This document shows positions 29,006 to 38,879 of a stretch of DNA of 64,000 nt, piece by piece. Every line of letters begins with the position of its first letter. The stretch's first letter is position 1. Below the pieces are notes generated by a model. It had not been told where the DNA came from and did not search any database. It saw only the letters and a list, made by a program, of their open reading frames with translations. The position numbers and the translations under genes are program-made. Origin of the DNA: Sphingobacterium pedocola (GTDB taxonomy: Bacteria; Bacteroidota; Bacteroidia; Sphingobacteriales; Sphingobacteriaceae); NCBI RefSeq assembly GCF_015209965.1, contig NZ_MU158690.1, forward strand, positions 1,350,317 through 1,414,316, read 5' to 3'.

Positions 29006-29918
29006 AGAAGAAGTCTATCATATACCGGTAATGCTTCAGGAGTGTATTGAAGCATTGGATATCAAGCCGGATGGCGTGTACATAGATGTTACATTTGGCG
29101 GTGGCGGTCACTCCCGTGAAATTATGAAACACTTAGGCGGGCAAGGTAGACTGATTGCTTTTGATCAGGATCCTGATGCGTTAAATAATATTATTGAAGA
29201 CGATCGTTTTTCGCTGATTCATCAGAATTTCAAATTCATGAAAAATAACCTGCGTCTTGCGGGTGTAAGACAAGTGGACGGTATATTGGCTGACTTAGGC
29301 GTTTCTTCTCATCAGTTTGACGATGCGGAAAGGGGGTTTTCTATTCGGTTTGATGCAGATTTGGATATGCGCATGGATCAGGTTTCCGATTTGGATGCAA
29401 AAAAGGTGTTGAATACGTATTCGGAGGAAGATTTGCATCGGATTTTTGGCATGTATGGCGAGGTGCAAAATGCGCGGTCTTTGGCTAAAACAATAGTTAC
29501 TGCTCGTCTCACACAGCAAATCGAAACCGTAGCGGGTTTGAAAGAGGTGATTAGAAGATTGGTGCCGAAAGGAAAGGAACATAAATATCATGCGCAGGTT
29601 TTTCAGGCTTTACGTATTGAGGTGAACAGGGAGTTGGAGGCTTTGCAGGAGTTTTTAATGCAAACAGTGTCTCTGCTTAAACCTGGGGGGCGACTGGTGG
29701 TCATGTCTTATCATTCCTTAGAAGATCGGTTGGTTAAAAATTTTATGCTCAAAGGTAAGTTTAGGGGAGAGGTGGAAAAGGATTTCTTTGGGAATGAAAT
29801 AAAACCCTTTCAGGTTGTTAGTCGTAAAGCGGTAACGGCAGGAATTCAGGAATTGGAATTGAATAATCGCTCACGTAGTGCAAAATTGAGAGTAGCAGAA
29901 AAAATTGAACAATCCTAG
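28998..29918 (+). CDS. rsmH: 16S rRNA (cytosine1402-N4)-methyltransferase
   Basis: The 306-aa protein has the SAM-binding motif DVTFGGGGHSREI and the RsmH blocks GILADLGVSSHQFD and SYHSLEDRLVK. It methylates N4 of C1402 in the ribosomal P site. It overlaps the end of mraZ by 8 bases, as is common for this pair, and precedes ftsL by 5 bases. Confidence 0.97.
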   Translation: MAREEVYHIPVMLQECIEALDIKPDGVYIDVTFGGGGHSREIMKHLGGQGRLIAFDQDPDALNNIIEDDRFSLIHQNFKFMKNNLRLAGVRQVDGILADLGVSSHQFDDAERGFSIRFDADLDMRMDQVSDLDAKKVLNTYSEEDLHRIFGMYGEVQNARSLAKTIVTARLTQQIETVAGLKEVIRRLVPKGKEHKYHAQVFQALRIEVNRELEALQEFLMQTVSLLKPGGRLVVMSYHSLEDRLVKNFMLKGKFRGEVEKDFFGNEIKPFQVVSRKAVTAGIQELELNNRSRSAKLRVAEKIEQS

Positions 29919-29923
29919 ATCGT

Positions 29924-30334
29924 ATGTCTAGAAAGAATACAATAAAAAATAAGGAATTAAGTGAGGATATCCAAGAGGAGTTGTCCGATGCAGTCGAAGA
30001 AAAAGTAGAGGAAACTCAAAATTTTCTTCGTTCTATTTTTGCGCCTAAACAGCTTTCAATGTATTTGGTGACGAAGAATCTTCCTTTTATTGCATTCTTA
30101 GCCTTTTTGGGATTGCTTTATATTTCTAATCGACATTTGGCGGAGCGAACGGTACGGCAGATAGATCGATTGGGTAGGGAGGTGAAGGAGCTAAGTTGGG
30201 ATTATAAGTCCTTGTCTGCTGAGTTGATGAAATTGACGACGCAGTCAGAAATAGCCAAAAGGGCGGATACATTGGGGTTAAAGGAGAGAACGCAGCCGCC
30301 TATTAAACTTGAGATAGTAAAAGAGAAGAAGTAA
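29924..30334 (+). CDS. ftsL: cell division protein FtsL-like
   Basis: The 136-aa protein has a charged cytoplasmic N-terminus of about 50 residues, one membrane helix (about 54-68, PFIAFLAFLGLLYI) and a periplasmic coiled coil (about 72-115). This topology, and the position between rsmH and ftsI, identify FtsL, a bitopic divisome protein that works with FtsB and FtsQ. Sequence similarity across phyla is low, so assignment relies on context and topology. Confidence 0.85.
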   Translation: MSRKNTIKNKELSEDIQEELSDAVEEKVEETQNFLRSIFAPKQLSMYLVTKNLPFIAFLAFLGLLYISNRHLAERTVRQIDRLGREVKELSWDYKSLSAELMKLTTQSEIAKRADTLGLKERTQPPIKLEIVKEKK

Positions 30335-30358
30335 CACGATTAAGATTAAAAGCAAATA

Positions 30359-32485
30359 ATGAATATTAGGAAATCCATATTGGTGAGGGTATACCTGGCG
30401 TTCGGGCTGATGGTCTTTGGTGCCTTGGCAGTTTTTGCTAAACTTGTTCATCTGCAGTATATTGATGGAGGTGAATGGCGTGCAATAGCAGATAGCTTGA
30501 CTATACAGGAGCGTGTCGTGGAGGCAGCCCGAGGGAATATTTATTCTAACGACGGCAGTTTATTGGCGACTTCTGTTCCGGAATATGAGATACGCTTCGA
30601 TGCAATGGCGATTCCGGTTGAACGTAGCGATGTTTTTAATTCTAAAGTTGATTCTTTGGCAAGCAGCCTTGCTAGATTTTTTAAAGATAAATCAGCAAGA
30701 CAATATTTGGTGACATTAAAAGATGCTCGTGCGAAAAAGCAGCGGTACGTGTTGATAAAACGAAATGTTTCGCATCAGGATCTTAAGGAATTGAAACAAT
30801 TTCCGTTGTTGAAAACCTTTAAGGAAGGGAAATCGCGCTTCTCCAGTGGTCTGGTTACTGTCCGTCAGAATAAACGGATTCTTCCGTTTACTAATTTAGC
30901 TGCCCGAACGATCGGATATAAAAATGCTAAAGGAATAGATACTGTTCTTGTAGGTCTGGAAGGAGCGTACGGGAATTATATAGACGGGAAAAGTGGTGCT
31001 CAGATGATGCAGCGTATTGCTGGCGGAGTGTGGGTTCCTTTGAATCGTGAAATTGAAGTGGCTCCGGTCGACGGTTCGGATATCATTGCGACTATTGATG
31101 TCAATATGCAGGATATGGCGCAACGCGCATTGGAAAAGCAATTGAAAATCAGTAATGCTGACAATGGTTGTGTGGTACTGATGGAAGTTGCAACGGGAGA
31201 AGTACGTGCTATAGCAAATTTTACAAAAGATACCGATGGGGAATACCGCGAGAAATTTAACTATGCAATAGCACAGGGTGCGGACCCTGGGTCCACATTC
31301 AAATTAGCCTCCTATCTGGCTGCGCTGGATGATGGGTTGATAGATACCAATACAATCGTGGATGTTGGGAATGGAACGTATAAGGTGCCTTCTCATACGA
31401 TCCGAGACTCACATGCTCCTAAAAAATCTAAGATGACCGCGAAAGAGGCCTTTGAGGAATCTTCGAATGTCGGTATTACAAAATTGATACATACACACTA
31501 TGGAAGTAATCCTGCAAAATTTACGGCCAAATTGCATAAGTGGGGTTTGCATCAACCTTTGGGACTGCAAATTCCCGGTGAGGGGATTCCTATTGTAAAG
31601 ACTCCCGAAAATAGAAGCTGGAGTAAACTGTCTTTAATACAGATGGCGTATGGCTACGAGCTGAAGTTAACACCTTTGCAAACTTTAGTGTTATATAATG
31701 CAGTAGCCAACGACGGTGAAATGGTTGCACCGTTATTTGTTAAAGAAATTCGTCATTTAGGCAATACCGTGCAGAAATTTAATGCCCGCGTCATCAATAA
31801 GCAGATCGCTTCCGACGAAGCAATTCGAAAAATGCAGGAAATGTTGGAAGGGGTGATGATAGAAGGTACGGGCAAAAGATTGGCTAGCCCTTTATATACC
31901 TCCGCAGGGAAGACGGGCACGGCTCAGATGGCAGATGGCGCCAAAGGATATGGCGCCCGACGTTACCAATCTTCATTTGCGGGATATTTTCCAGCAGATA
32001 AGCCTAAATATTCCATAATCGTGGTGATTCGTAATCCTCGTAATGGGTATTATGGAGGGTCTGTAGCGGGGCCTGTATTCAAGGAATTGGCCGATATGGT
32101 TTTTGCTAATGATTTATCGCTTCATGGTACGTTTGCTACTCGTAAAGTAAATGTAGCTGGTTCAAAAATACCTTTGACACTGAAGGGCTCCAAAGAGGCT
32201 TCAGTAAAGGTGTACGAGGCTTTGGGTATAAAGTCAATTAATTGGAGTACAATTTCACAAAATACAGGAGATACATCGTTAAGAGGTATCCCATTTTCGG
32301 AGGTGTCTGTTCAGGAAGGTGTAGTGCCCAACGTGGTAGGCATGGGGTTGTCTGATGCATTGTATACAATGGAAAATGCAGGTTTTAAAACGCAGATATA
32401 TGGAAAAGGGAAGGTGATAAGCCAATCTTTGATACCGGGTGAAAAATTAAAATTGGGTAGAAACGTAGCAATTCAATTGCATTAA
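30359..32485 (+). CDS. ftsI: FtsI-type penicillin-binding protein with PASTA domain
   Basis: The 708-aa class B PBP has an N-terminal membrane helix (about 9-28), a dimerisation domain and a transpeptidase domain with the active-site serine S312 in STFK (312-315), SSN (368-370) and KTG (518-520). The last 65 residues form a PASTA domain (VVPNVVGMGLSDALYTME). It cross-links septal peptidoglycan with FtsW. A C-terminal PASTA domain is usual in Bacteroidota FtsI but absent in E. coli. The murE ATG follows after one base. Confidence 0.96.
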   Translation: MNIRKSILVRVYLAFGLMVFGALAVFAKLVHLQYIDGGEWRAIADSLTIQERVVEAARGNIYSNDGSLLATSVPEYEIRFDAMAIPVERSDVFNSKVDSLASSLARFFKDKSARQYLVTLKDARAKKQRYVLIKRNVSHQDLKELKQFPLLKTFKEGKSRFSSGLVTVRQNKRILPFTNLAARTIGYKNAKGIDTVLVGLEGAYGNYIDGKSGAQMMQRIAGGVWVPLNREIEVAPVDGSDIIATIDVNMQDMAQRALEKQLKISNADNGCVVLMEVATGEVRAIANFTKDTDGEYREKFNYAIAQGADPGSTFKLASYLAALDDGLIDTNTIVDVGNGTYKVPSHTIRDSHAPKKSKMTAKEAFEESSNVGITKLIHTHYGSNPAKFTAKLHKWGLHQPLGLQIPGEGIPIVKTPENRSWSKLSLIQMAYGYELKLTPLQTLVLYNAVANDGEMVAPLFVKEIRHLGNTVQKFNARVINKQIASDEAIRKMQEMLEGVMIEGTGKRLASPLYTSAGKTGTAQMADGAKGYGARRYQSSFAGYFPADKPKYSIIVVIRNPRNGYYGGSVAGPVFKELADMVFANDLSLHGTFATRKVNVAGSKIPLTLKGSKEASVKVYEALGIKSINWSTISQNTGDTSLRGIPFSEVSVQEGVVPNVVGMGLSDALYTMENAGFKTQIYGKGKVISQSLIPGEKLKLGRNVAIQLH

Positions 32486-32486
32486 T

Positions 32487-33938
32487 ATGATACTGAAAGA
32501 ATTATTACATGCTATTCCTGTTGTTCAGGTTGTCGGTTCACTAGAGGTGGAAGTGGCATCGGTATGTTTTGATTCGCGTAAGGTCGAAAAAAACACATTA
32601 TTCGTTGCGATAAGGGGAGTCCAAACGGATGGACATCTCTACGTGGGTAAAGCGATTGCCTTAAGTGCTTCTGCTGTATTAGTCGAGCAACTTCCGCAGC
32701 AGATGGATGATAATACGACCTATGTAGTTGTAGGGGATACATCGTACGCGTTAGGGATTGCAGCCTCTAATTATTACGGTAACCCATCGCAGGAGCTGAA
32801 GCTTGTGGGAATTACAGGTACAAATGGCAAAACGACTGTCGCAACATTGCTATTTAATCTTTTTCGGCAGTTGGGGTATCATGTTGGTCTTCTGTCGACC
32901 GTGGAGAATAAAATCGGAGATCGCATTATTCCAGCAACCCATACGACACCAGATCCAGTGGCTTTGAACAAGTTGCTATCTGATATGGTGGATGAAGGTT
33001 GTGATTACTGCTTCATGGAAGTGAGCTCACACGCTATTGTGCAGCAACGTATTGCCGGCTTGAGATTTGCTGGGGGGCTTTTTACAAATATTACACATGA
33101 TCATCTTGATTTTCATGGCAGTTTTGACAAATATATTAAAGCAAAAAAGAAGTTTTTTGATGATTTAGATCGTTATGCCTTTGCATTGACTAATACCGAT
33201 GATAAAAACGGGCAAGTGATGCTTCAAAATACTTTTGCACATAAAAAAACATATGGTTTGCATCAGGTAGCGGATTTCAAAGCGAGGGTGATAGAAAGTC
33301 ATTTTGATGGGATGTTATTACAAATTGATTCGCATGAGGTGTGGGTGAAATTGGTAGGTGGATTTAATGCATATAATCTCTTGGCTGTATACGGTGCTGC
33401 TGTTTTATTGGAACAAGAAACGTTGAAAATCTTAACGGCTATTAGTGAAATTACGGGAGCCCAGGGTAGATTTGAAACTGTTCGTTCTAAAAATGGAATT
33501 GTTGGTATAGTGGATTATGCGCACACGCCCGATGCAGTCGAAAATGTATTGACTACAATAAAAGATTTAAAGGTTGTTGGTCAGCAAATAATTACTGTGT
33601 TGGGGTGTGGCGGAGACCGTGATAAAACTAAGCGCCCCGAAATGGCGAGGGTAGCGCTGAAGTACAGTGATAAAGTCATCATCACTTCAGATAATCCGCG
33701 CACCGAAGATCCTTTGACTATTATCAAAGATATGGAGGCTGGGATTCCGGCTGAAAAGAAAAAGAATGTATTTACAATTTCTGATCGAAGAGAGGCAATT
33801 CGCGCGGCTTGTCACATAGCTTCTGCTGGAGATATTGTCTTGATAGCAGGAAAAGGACATGAAAAATATCAGGAAGTTAGCGGTGTAAGACATCATTTTG
33901 ATGACAAAGAAGAATTAGAAAAAACATTTAACGAATAA
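32487..33938 (+). CDS. murE: UDP-MurNAc-tripeptide synthetase (meso-DAP adding)
   Basis: The 483-aa Mur ligase has the ATP-binding loop GTNGKTT and the motif DNPR at residues 402-405. DNPR marks enzymes that add meso-diaminopimelate, as opposed to lysine. It extends UDP-MurNAc-L-Ala-D-Glu in the cytoplasm. The start directly after ftsI matches the family N-terminus. Confidence 0.97.
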   Translation: MILKELLHAIPVVQVVGSLEVEVASVCFDSRKVEKNTLFVAIRGVQTDGHLYVGKAIALSASAVLVEQLPQQMDDNTTYVVVGDTSYALGIAASNYYGNPSQELKLVGITGTNGKTTVATLLFNLFRQLGYHVGLLSTVENKIGDRIIPATHTTPDPVALNKLLSDMVDEGCDYCFMEVSSHAIVQQRIAGLRFAGGLFTNITHDHLDFHGSFDKYIKAKKKFFDDLDRYAFALTNTDDKNGQVMLQNTFAHKKTYGLHQVADFKARVIESHFDGMLLQIDSHEVWVKLVGGFNAYNLLAVYGAAVLLEQETLKILTAISEITGAQGRFETVRSKNGIVGIVDYAHTPDAVENVLTTIKDLKVVGQQIITVLGCGGDRDKTKRPEMARVALKYSDKVIITSDNPRTEDPLTIIKDMEAGIPAEKKKNVFTISDRREAIRAACHIASAGDIVLIAGKGHEKYQEVSGVRHHFDDKEELEKTFNE

Positions 33939-33948
33939 TAATAAGTCG

Positions 33949-35193
33949 ATGTTATATTATTTATTTACTTGGTTACAAGATCATTTACATATTCCGGGAT
34001 CGGGCTTGTTTCAATACATTTCCTTCCGGACGGCAATGACCGTTATTGTTTCGTTGATTATAACGACGGTCTTTGGTAGTCGATTGATTCGTTTGTTGCA
34101 TCGGAAACAGGTTGGTGAAACTATTCGCGACCTAGGATTAGAGGGTGAAGAAAAGAAGCGGGGCACCCCGACGATGGGTGGTTTGATTATTATAGCTGGT
34201 ATTCTTATACCAACATTGTTGTTTGCCAAACTGGATAATATTTATGTAATTATTATGATTGTTACGACGATTTGGATGGGAGCGATAGGTTTCTTGGACG
34301 ACTATATTAAAGTGTTTCGCAAGAATAAAGAGGGCTTAGCTGGACGATTTAAAGTAATCGGACAAGTTGGCTTGGGTACGATCATTGCCATCACGATGTA
34401 TTTCCATCCGGATATTGTAGTTCGTGAGCAGGTGACAAATCCAACGTCTTCGAAACCAGTTGAAGTAGTCATTAACCCGCAGACTGGCGAAAGCACGTAC
34501 GCAGAGAATGTGAAGTCCACGAAGACGAATATCCCTTTTTATAAGAATAATGAATTTGATTACGCTAAAGTCTTAGATAGTTTTGGATTGAACAGCACCT
34601 TGGCTACATTTCTTGTGTTTTTGGTTTTTGTGGTCTTCATTGTGACTGCTGTCTCTAATGGCGCTAATATTACGGATGGAATAGATGGATTAGCTACAGG
34701 TACCTCGGCCATTGTGGGTATTACACTCGCAATCTTGGCTTACGTATCAGGTAACATTATCTTTTCCGAATATCTCAATATTATGTATATTCCTAATTCA
34801 GGTGAACTTGTGATTTTTGCAGGGGCGTTTATAGGTGCGTGTACGGGATTCTTGTGGTATAATGCTTACCCAGCTCAGGTATTTATGGGAGATACTGGTT
34901 CATTGACGATTGGCGGCATCATCGCTGCGTTTGCTATTCTCATTCGCAAGGAATTATTGATACCGATTTTGTGCGGTATTTTCTTAATTGAATTGGTGTC
35001 CGTTATTTTACAGGTGTCATATTTTAAATATACCAAAAATAAGTTTGGTGAAGGTAGGCGGATTTTTTTGATGTCACCTTTGCACCATCATTACCAGAAG
35101 AGAGGGTATCACGAAGCTAAGATCGTGACGCGATTCGTTATCGTGAGTGTGTTTTTAGCAATTTTAACAATAGTAACATTGAAAGTAAGATAG
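33949..35193 (+). CDS. mraY: phospho-MurNAc-pentapeptide translocase
   Basis: The 414-aa membrane enzyme has the family motifs GFLDDYIK, NITDGIDGLA, GDTGSL and HHHYQKRG. It transfers phospho-MurNAc-pentapeptide to undecaprenyl phosphate to give lipid I. An insertion of about 60 residues between helices (around residues 155-205, with PVEVVINPQTGES) makes it longer than the E. coli enzyme of about 360 aa; such a loop is common in Bacteroidota. murD follows after one base. Confidence 0.97.
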   Translation: MLYYLFTWLQDHLHIPGSGLFQYISFRTAMTVIVSLIITTVFGSRLIRLLHRKQVGETIRDLGLEGEEKKRGTPTMGGLIIIAGILIPTLLFAKLDNIYVIIMIVTTIWMGAIGFLDDYIKVFRKNKEGLAGRFKVIGQVGLGTIIAITMYFHPDIVVREQVTNPTSSKPVEVVINPQTGESTYAENVKSTKTNIPFYKNNEFDYAKVLDSFGLNSTLATFLVFLVFVVFIVTAVSNGANITDGIDGLATGTSAIVGITLAILAYVSGNIIFSEYLNIMYIPNSGELVIFAGAFIGACTGFLWYNAYPAQVFMGDTGSLTIGGIIAAFAILIRKELLIPILCGIFLIELVSVILQVSYFKYTKNKFGEGRRIFLMSPLHHHYQKRGYHEAKIVTRFVIVSVFLAILTIVTLKVR

Positions 35194-35194
35194 G

Positions 35195-36568
35195 ATGGCA
35201 AATATCGCACATACTTATTACCCACAAACTGGTCGCTTAGTAGTTCTCGGCGCAGGCGAGAGTGGTGTAGGTGCTGCTATACTAGGCAAGGATAAAGGCT
35301 TTGACGTATTTGTTTCTGATATCGGGAGTATCAGCAACGGATATAAAGAAATTTTAAAAAAAGAAGCTATCGCATTTGAGAGTGGTAAGCATACTAACCA
35401 GCAGATATTAAATGCAGATCTTGTAGTCAAAAGTCCAGGTATCCCGGGAAACACGCCGCTTATCCAACAATTAAGAGAGCAGGGGATCTCTGTAATCTCG
35501 GAAATTGAATTTGCTGCGCAGTATACGAACGCTAGGTTGATCTGTATCACAGGTTCTAATGGCAAATCTACCACTACGATGTTGACGTATTATATGTTGC
35601 AGAAAGGTGGGGCAAATGTCGGCTTGGCAGGAAACATTGGAAAGAGCTTTGCTTTTCAAGTGGCACGAGAAAACTTTGATGTGTATGTATTGGAGGTTTC
35701 AAGCTTTATGCTGGATGATATGTATCACTTCCGAGCAGACGTGGCTGTAATTTTGAATATCACGCCGGATCATCTAGATCGATACGATTATAAGTTGGAA
35801 AACTACGTGAATTCTAAATTTCGTATGATTCAAAACCAGACGGAGCAAGATTATTTTATCTATTGCGCTGATGACGAGGAGACCATGAAAGCTTTATCTC
35901 GTTTTGAAAGCAAAGCGATTTTAATCCCCATAACACAAGAGAAAGAGATCGTCCAAGGAGCATATTTGGACCGGGACAATACTATAATAATTCACATACC
36001 TAATAGAGAAATATTTACGATGAATATTGAAGAGTTATCATTACAAGGAAAGCACAACGTCTACAATAACATGGCGTCTGGATTGATTGCGAAAGTACAG
36101 GAGCTGCGTAATCAGACAATGAAGGAGAGTATGGGCTCGTATGTCAATATTCCACATCGATTAGAACATGTTGCATATATAGGTGGTGTAAATTACATTA
36201 ATGATTCAAAGGCGACAAATGTAAATTCGGTATGGTATGCGCTGGAGAGTTTTTCAACAGATATTGTTTTGATTTTAGGTGGGGTCGATAAAGGAAACGA
36301 TTACGATATGCTTCGAGATTTGGTAAAGCAAAAAGTAAAAGCCATTATCTGCATAGGAAAAGACACCTCGCGTATCCACGATGCTTTTGAAGAGGAGGCC
36401 GAAGTAATTGTAAATAGCGCATCTATGGGAGATGCTGTTGAGATTGCGTCGCATCTAGCTAAAAAAGGTGATACCGTATTGCTGTCGCCGGCTTGTGCAA
36501 GTTTTGATTGGTTTAAAAATTACGAAGAAAGAGGTGATAAGTTTAAGGAAGCGGTAATGGCCTTGTAA
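35195..36568 (+). CDS. murD: UDP-MurNAc-L-alanine:D-glutamate ligase
   Basis: The 457-aa Mur ligase has the N-terminal nucleotide-like domain (VVLGAGESGVGAAIL), ATP loop GSNGKSTTT, and C-terminal block LLSPACASFDWFKNYEERG, which is typical of MurD. It adds D-glutamate in the cytoplasmic pathway. It is immediately after mraY in the cluster. Confidence 0.97.
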   Translation: MANIAHTYYPQTGRLVVLGAGESGVGAAILGKDKGFDVFVSDIGSISNGYKEILKKEAIAFESGKHTNQQILNADLVVKSPGIPGNTPLIQQLREQGISVISEIEFAAQYTNARLICITGSNGKSTTTMLTYYMLQKGGANVGLAGNIGKSFAFQVARENFDVYVLEVSSFMLDDMYHFRADVAVILNITPDHLDRYDYKLENYVNSKFRMIQNQTEQDYFIYCADDEETMKALSRFESKAILIPITQEKEIVQGAYLDRDNTIIIHIPNREIFTMNIEELSLQGKHNVYNNMASGLIAKVQELRNQTMKESMGSYVNIPHRLEHVAYIGGVNYINDSKATNVNSVWYALESFSTDIVLILGGVDKGNDYDMLRDLVKQKVKAIICIGKDTSRIHDAFEEEAEVIVNSASMGDAVEIASHLAKKGDTVLLSPACASFDWFKNYEERGDKFKEAVMAL

Positions 36569-36578
36569 AATAGATAGT

Positions 36579-37772
36579 ATGGAACATGTATTGTCAAGAT
36601 TAAAGGGAGACAAATGGATTTGGATCATCGTGATTATTTTATCAGGATGGTCTTTGCTTGCCGTTTACAGTTCGGTAGGTACGCTTGCTTATAAAGAAGG
36701 CAAAGGTACAGAATTGTATTTGTTTAAGCATTTTTCTATTATCGCTTTGGGGCTGGTATTGATGTTCTTGTCTCATAAATTAGATTACAGGTATTATGCA
36801 GGTATTTCAAAACTTTTAATGGCAATCACTATTCCATTATTACTTTATACACTGGTGTTTGGAAACAAAGTAAACGATGCTGCCCGTTGGGTTACGATTC
36901 CTGTAATCAATCAGACGTTTCAAACGTCCGATTTGGCGAAACTGGCATTAATTACCTTTTTGGCAAGGATGCTTTCGCGAAAGCAGGAGGAAATTAAGGA
37001 TGTAAAGAAGTCTTTTCTTCCGATCATGGGAGCGGTGTGTTTAGTATTTGTCTTGATTGCTTGGGCTAATCTATCGACTGCTGTCATGTTGTTCGGAGTT
37101 AGCGTGCTTTTACTTTTAATTGGTCGTATCAGCTTTAAGCAAATTGCCTTGGTTTCTTTGGGGGTGGGCTTACTAGGTATATTAGTGATTTCGATAGGTC
37201 CGCGTAGAGCAACCTATTTTAGTCGCATCAAAGGATTTTTTGAAACGGAAGAAGTAACGACCTCCAATGTTCCTTTTCAAGAGGATAAAAATTATCAAGC
37301 AAATAATTCAAAAATTGCAATTGCTACGGGTGGTTTATTTGGAAAAGGTCCTGGCAACAGTGTACAGCGAAATGTGCTTCCGCACCCCTACTCAGATTTT
37401 ATTTTCGCCATTATCATCGAAGAATACGGAACTATTGGCGGTGTAATATTGTTATTTCTCTACTTGGCTTTAATGTATCGCTGTATACGTATCGTGACGC
37501 TCAGTCCACGAGCCTTTGGGGCTTTTTTGGCTGCCGGGTTAGGATTCAGCCTGACAATACAGGCGTTGGCAAATATGGCGGTCGCGGTAGGATTGGGACC
37601 TGTTACTGGAGTTCCGTTGCCATTGGTGAGCATGGGGGGAACGTCGATTCTGTTTACGAGTGTAGCGTTGGGGATTATTCTTTCTGTAAGTAGAAATATA
37701 GAAGAGTTAAAACATAAGCAGGAGCTGGATGAGACTCCAAAACAAAAAAAAATAATCGTAGGTACAGTATAA
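36579..37772 (+). CDS. ftsW: septal peptidoglycan glycosyltransferase FtsW (SEDS)
   Basis: The 397-aa polytopic protein belongs to the SEDS family, with about ten membrane helices and the C-terminal signature GLGPVTGVPLPLVSMGGTS. SEDS proteins polymerise lipid II with a class B PBP. Position between murD and murG in the dcw cluster, next to ftsI, indicates FtsW and not RodA. Confidence 0.95.
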   Translation: MEHVLSRLKGDKWIWIIVIILSGWSLLAVYSSVGTLAYKEGKGTELYLFKHFSIIALGLVLMFLSHKLDYRYYAGISKLLMAITIPLLLYTLVFGNKVNDAARWVTIPVINQTFQTSDLAKLALITFLARMLSRKQEEIKDVKKSFLPIMGAVCLVFVLIAWANLSTAVMLFGVSVLLLLIGRISFKQIALVSLGVGLLGILVISIGPRRATYFSRIKGFFETEEVTTSNVPFQEDKNYQANNSKIAIATGGLFGKGPGNSVQRNVLPHPYSDFIFAIIIEEYGTIGGVILLFLYLALMYRCIRIVTLSPRAFGAFLAAGLGFSLTIQALANMAVAVGLGPVTGVPLPLVSMGGTSILFTSVALGIILSVSRNIEELKHKQELDETPKQKKIIVGTV

Positions 37773-37778
37773 TTTAGT

Positions 37779-38876
37779 ATGACGCACAAAGTAATCATAA
37801 GTGGTGGTGGCACGGGAGGACACATCTTCCCTGCGATAGCGATTGCGAACGCATTACGCCGTGCCCAACCTGAGATTGAAATTCTATTTGTGGGTGCCGC
37901 GGGCAAGATGGAAATGGAAAAAGTTCCTGCTGCAGGATATAAAATAATTGGATTAGATATTCAAGGGATTAATAGACAGTCGTTATTGAAAAATATATCT
38001 TTACCATTTAAAATGATAAAAAGTTTATGGAAATCTAGGCAGATCATTCATGAGTTTGGTGCCGAAGTAGCAGTCGGAGTTGGAGGGTACGCTTCCGGTC
38101 CTTTGTTAATGATGGCAAACTATATTGGTATTCCGACGCTTATTCAGGAGCAAAATTCTTTTGCAGGTAAGACCAATAAAAATTTGGGCAAGAGGGCAAA
38201 AAAAATATGCGTGGCCTATGAGGGAATGGATAAGTTCTTCCCCGAAGGAAATGTACTGTTAACCGGGAATCCAATCCGAAGGACCTCTGTAAATATTTCT
38301 GGTAAGTACAGCGAGGCGATCACTTCGTTTGGATTAGAAGAAGGTAAGAGAACCATTTTGGTTACCGGGGGAAGTTTGGGCGCGAATACGTTAAACGAAT
38401 GCATAAAAGGATCATTAGATAAACTGATTCAGGCAAATGTGCAGGTGATCTGGCAATGTGGCGGTTATTATTTCGAAAAACTAGAAAGGGAACTAAAAGG
38501 TACGTTGCCGGCCAATATTAAATTGTTGCCGTTTTTGCAGCGAATGGATTATGCTTATGCAGCGGCAGATCTGATTATTGCAAGGGCGGGGGCAGGGACC
38601 ATTTCGGAATTATGTGTAATTGGTAAACCTGTTATATTGGTTCCTTCGCCGAATGTAGCAGAAGATCACCAAACAAAAAATGCGATTTCGTTGGTTGATA
38701 AAAAGGCGGCTATCATGGTGACCGATATGAGTGCGCGTATCCATTTGGTGAACGAAGCGCTTAAATTGATTCGCGATGAAGCCATATGTGTTGAACTCAG
38801 TGAAAATATTAAAAAATTAGCGTTACTCGATGCAGATGAGGTAATAGCAAACGAAGTTTTAAAATTGATAAACTAG
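37779..38876 (+). CDS. murG: UDP-GlcNAc:lipid I GlcNAc transferase
   Basis: The 365-aa GT-B glycosyltransferase has the N-terminal loop ISGGGTGGHIFPA, the membrane-associated GVGGYASGP block, and C-terminal donor-site residues in ARAGAGTISEL and PSPNVAEDHQTKNA. It converts lipid I to lipid II at the inner face of the membrane. Confidence 0.97.
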   Translation: MTHKVIISGGGTGGHIFPAIAIANALRRAQPEIEILFVGAAGKMEMEKVPAAGYKIIGLDIQGINRQSLLKNISLPFKMIKSLWKSRQIIHEFGAEVAVGVGGYASGPLLMMANYIGIPTLIQEQNSFAGKTNKNLGKRAKKICVAYEGMDKFFPEGNVLLTGNPIRRTSVNISGKYSEAITSFGLEEGKRTILVTGGSLGANTLNECIKGSLDKLIQANVQVIWQCGGYYFEKLERELKGTLPANIKLLPFLQRMDYAYAAADLIIARAGAGTISELCVIGKPVILVPSPNVAEDHQTKNAISLVDKKAAIMVTDMSARIHLVNEALKLIRDEAICVELSENIKKLALLDADEVIANEVLKLIN

Positions 38877-38879
38877 GAA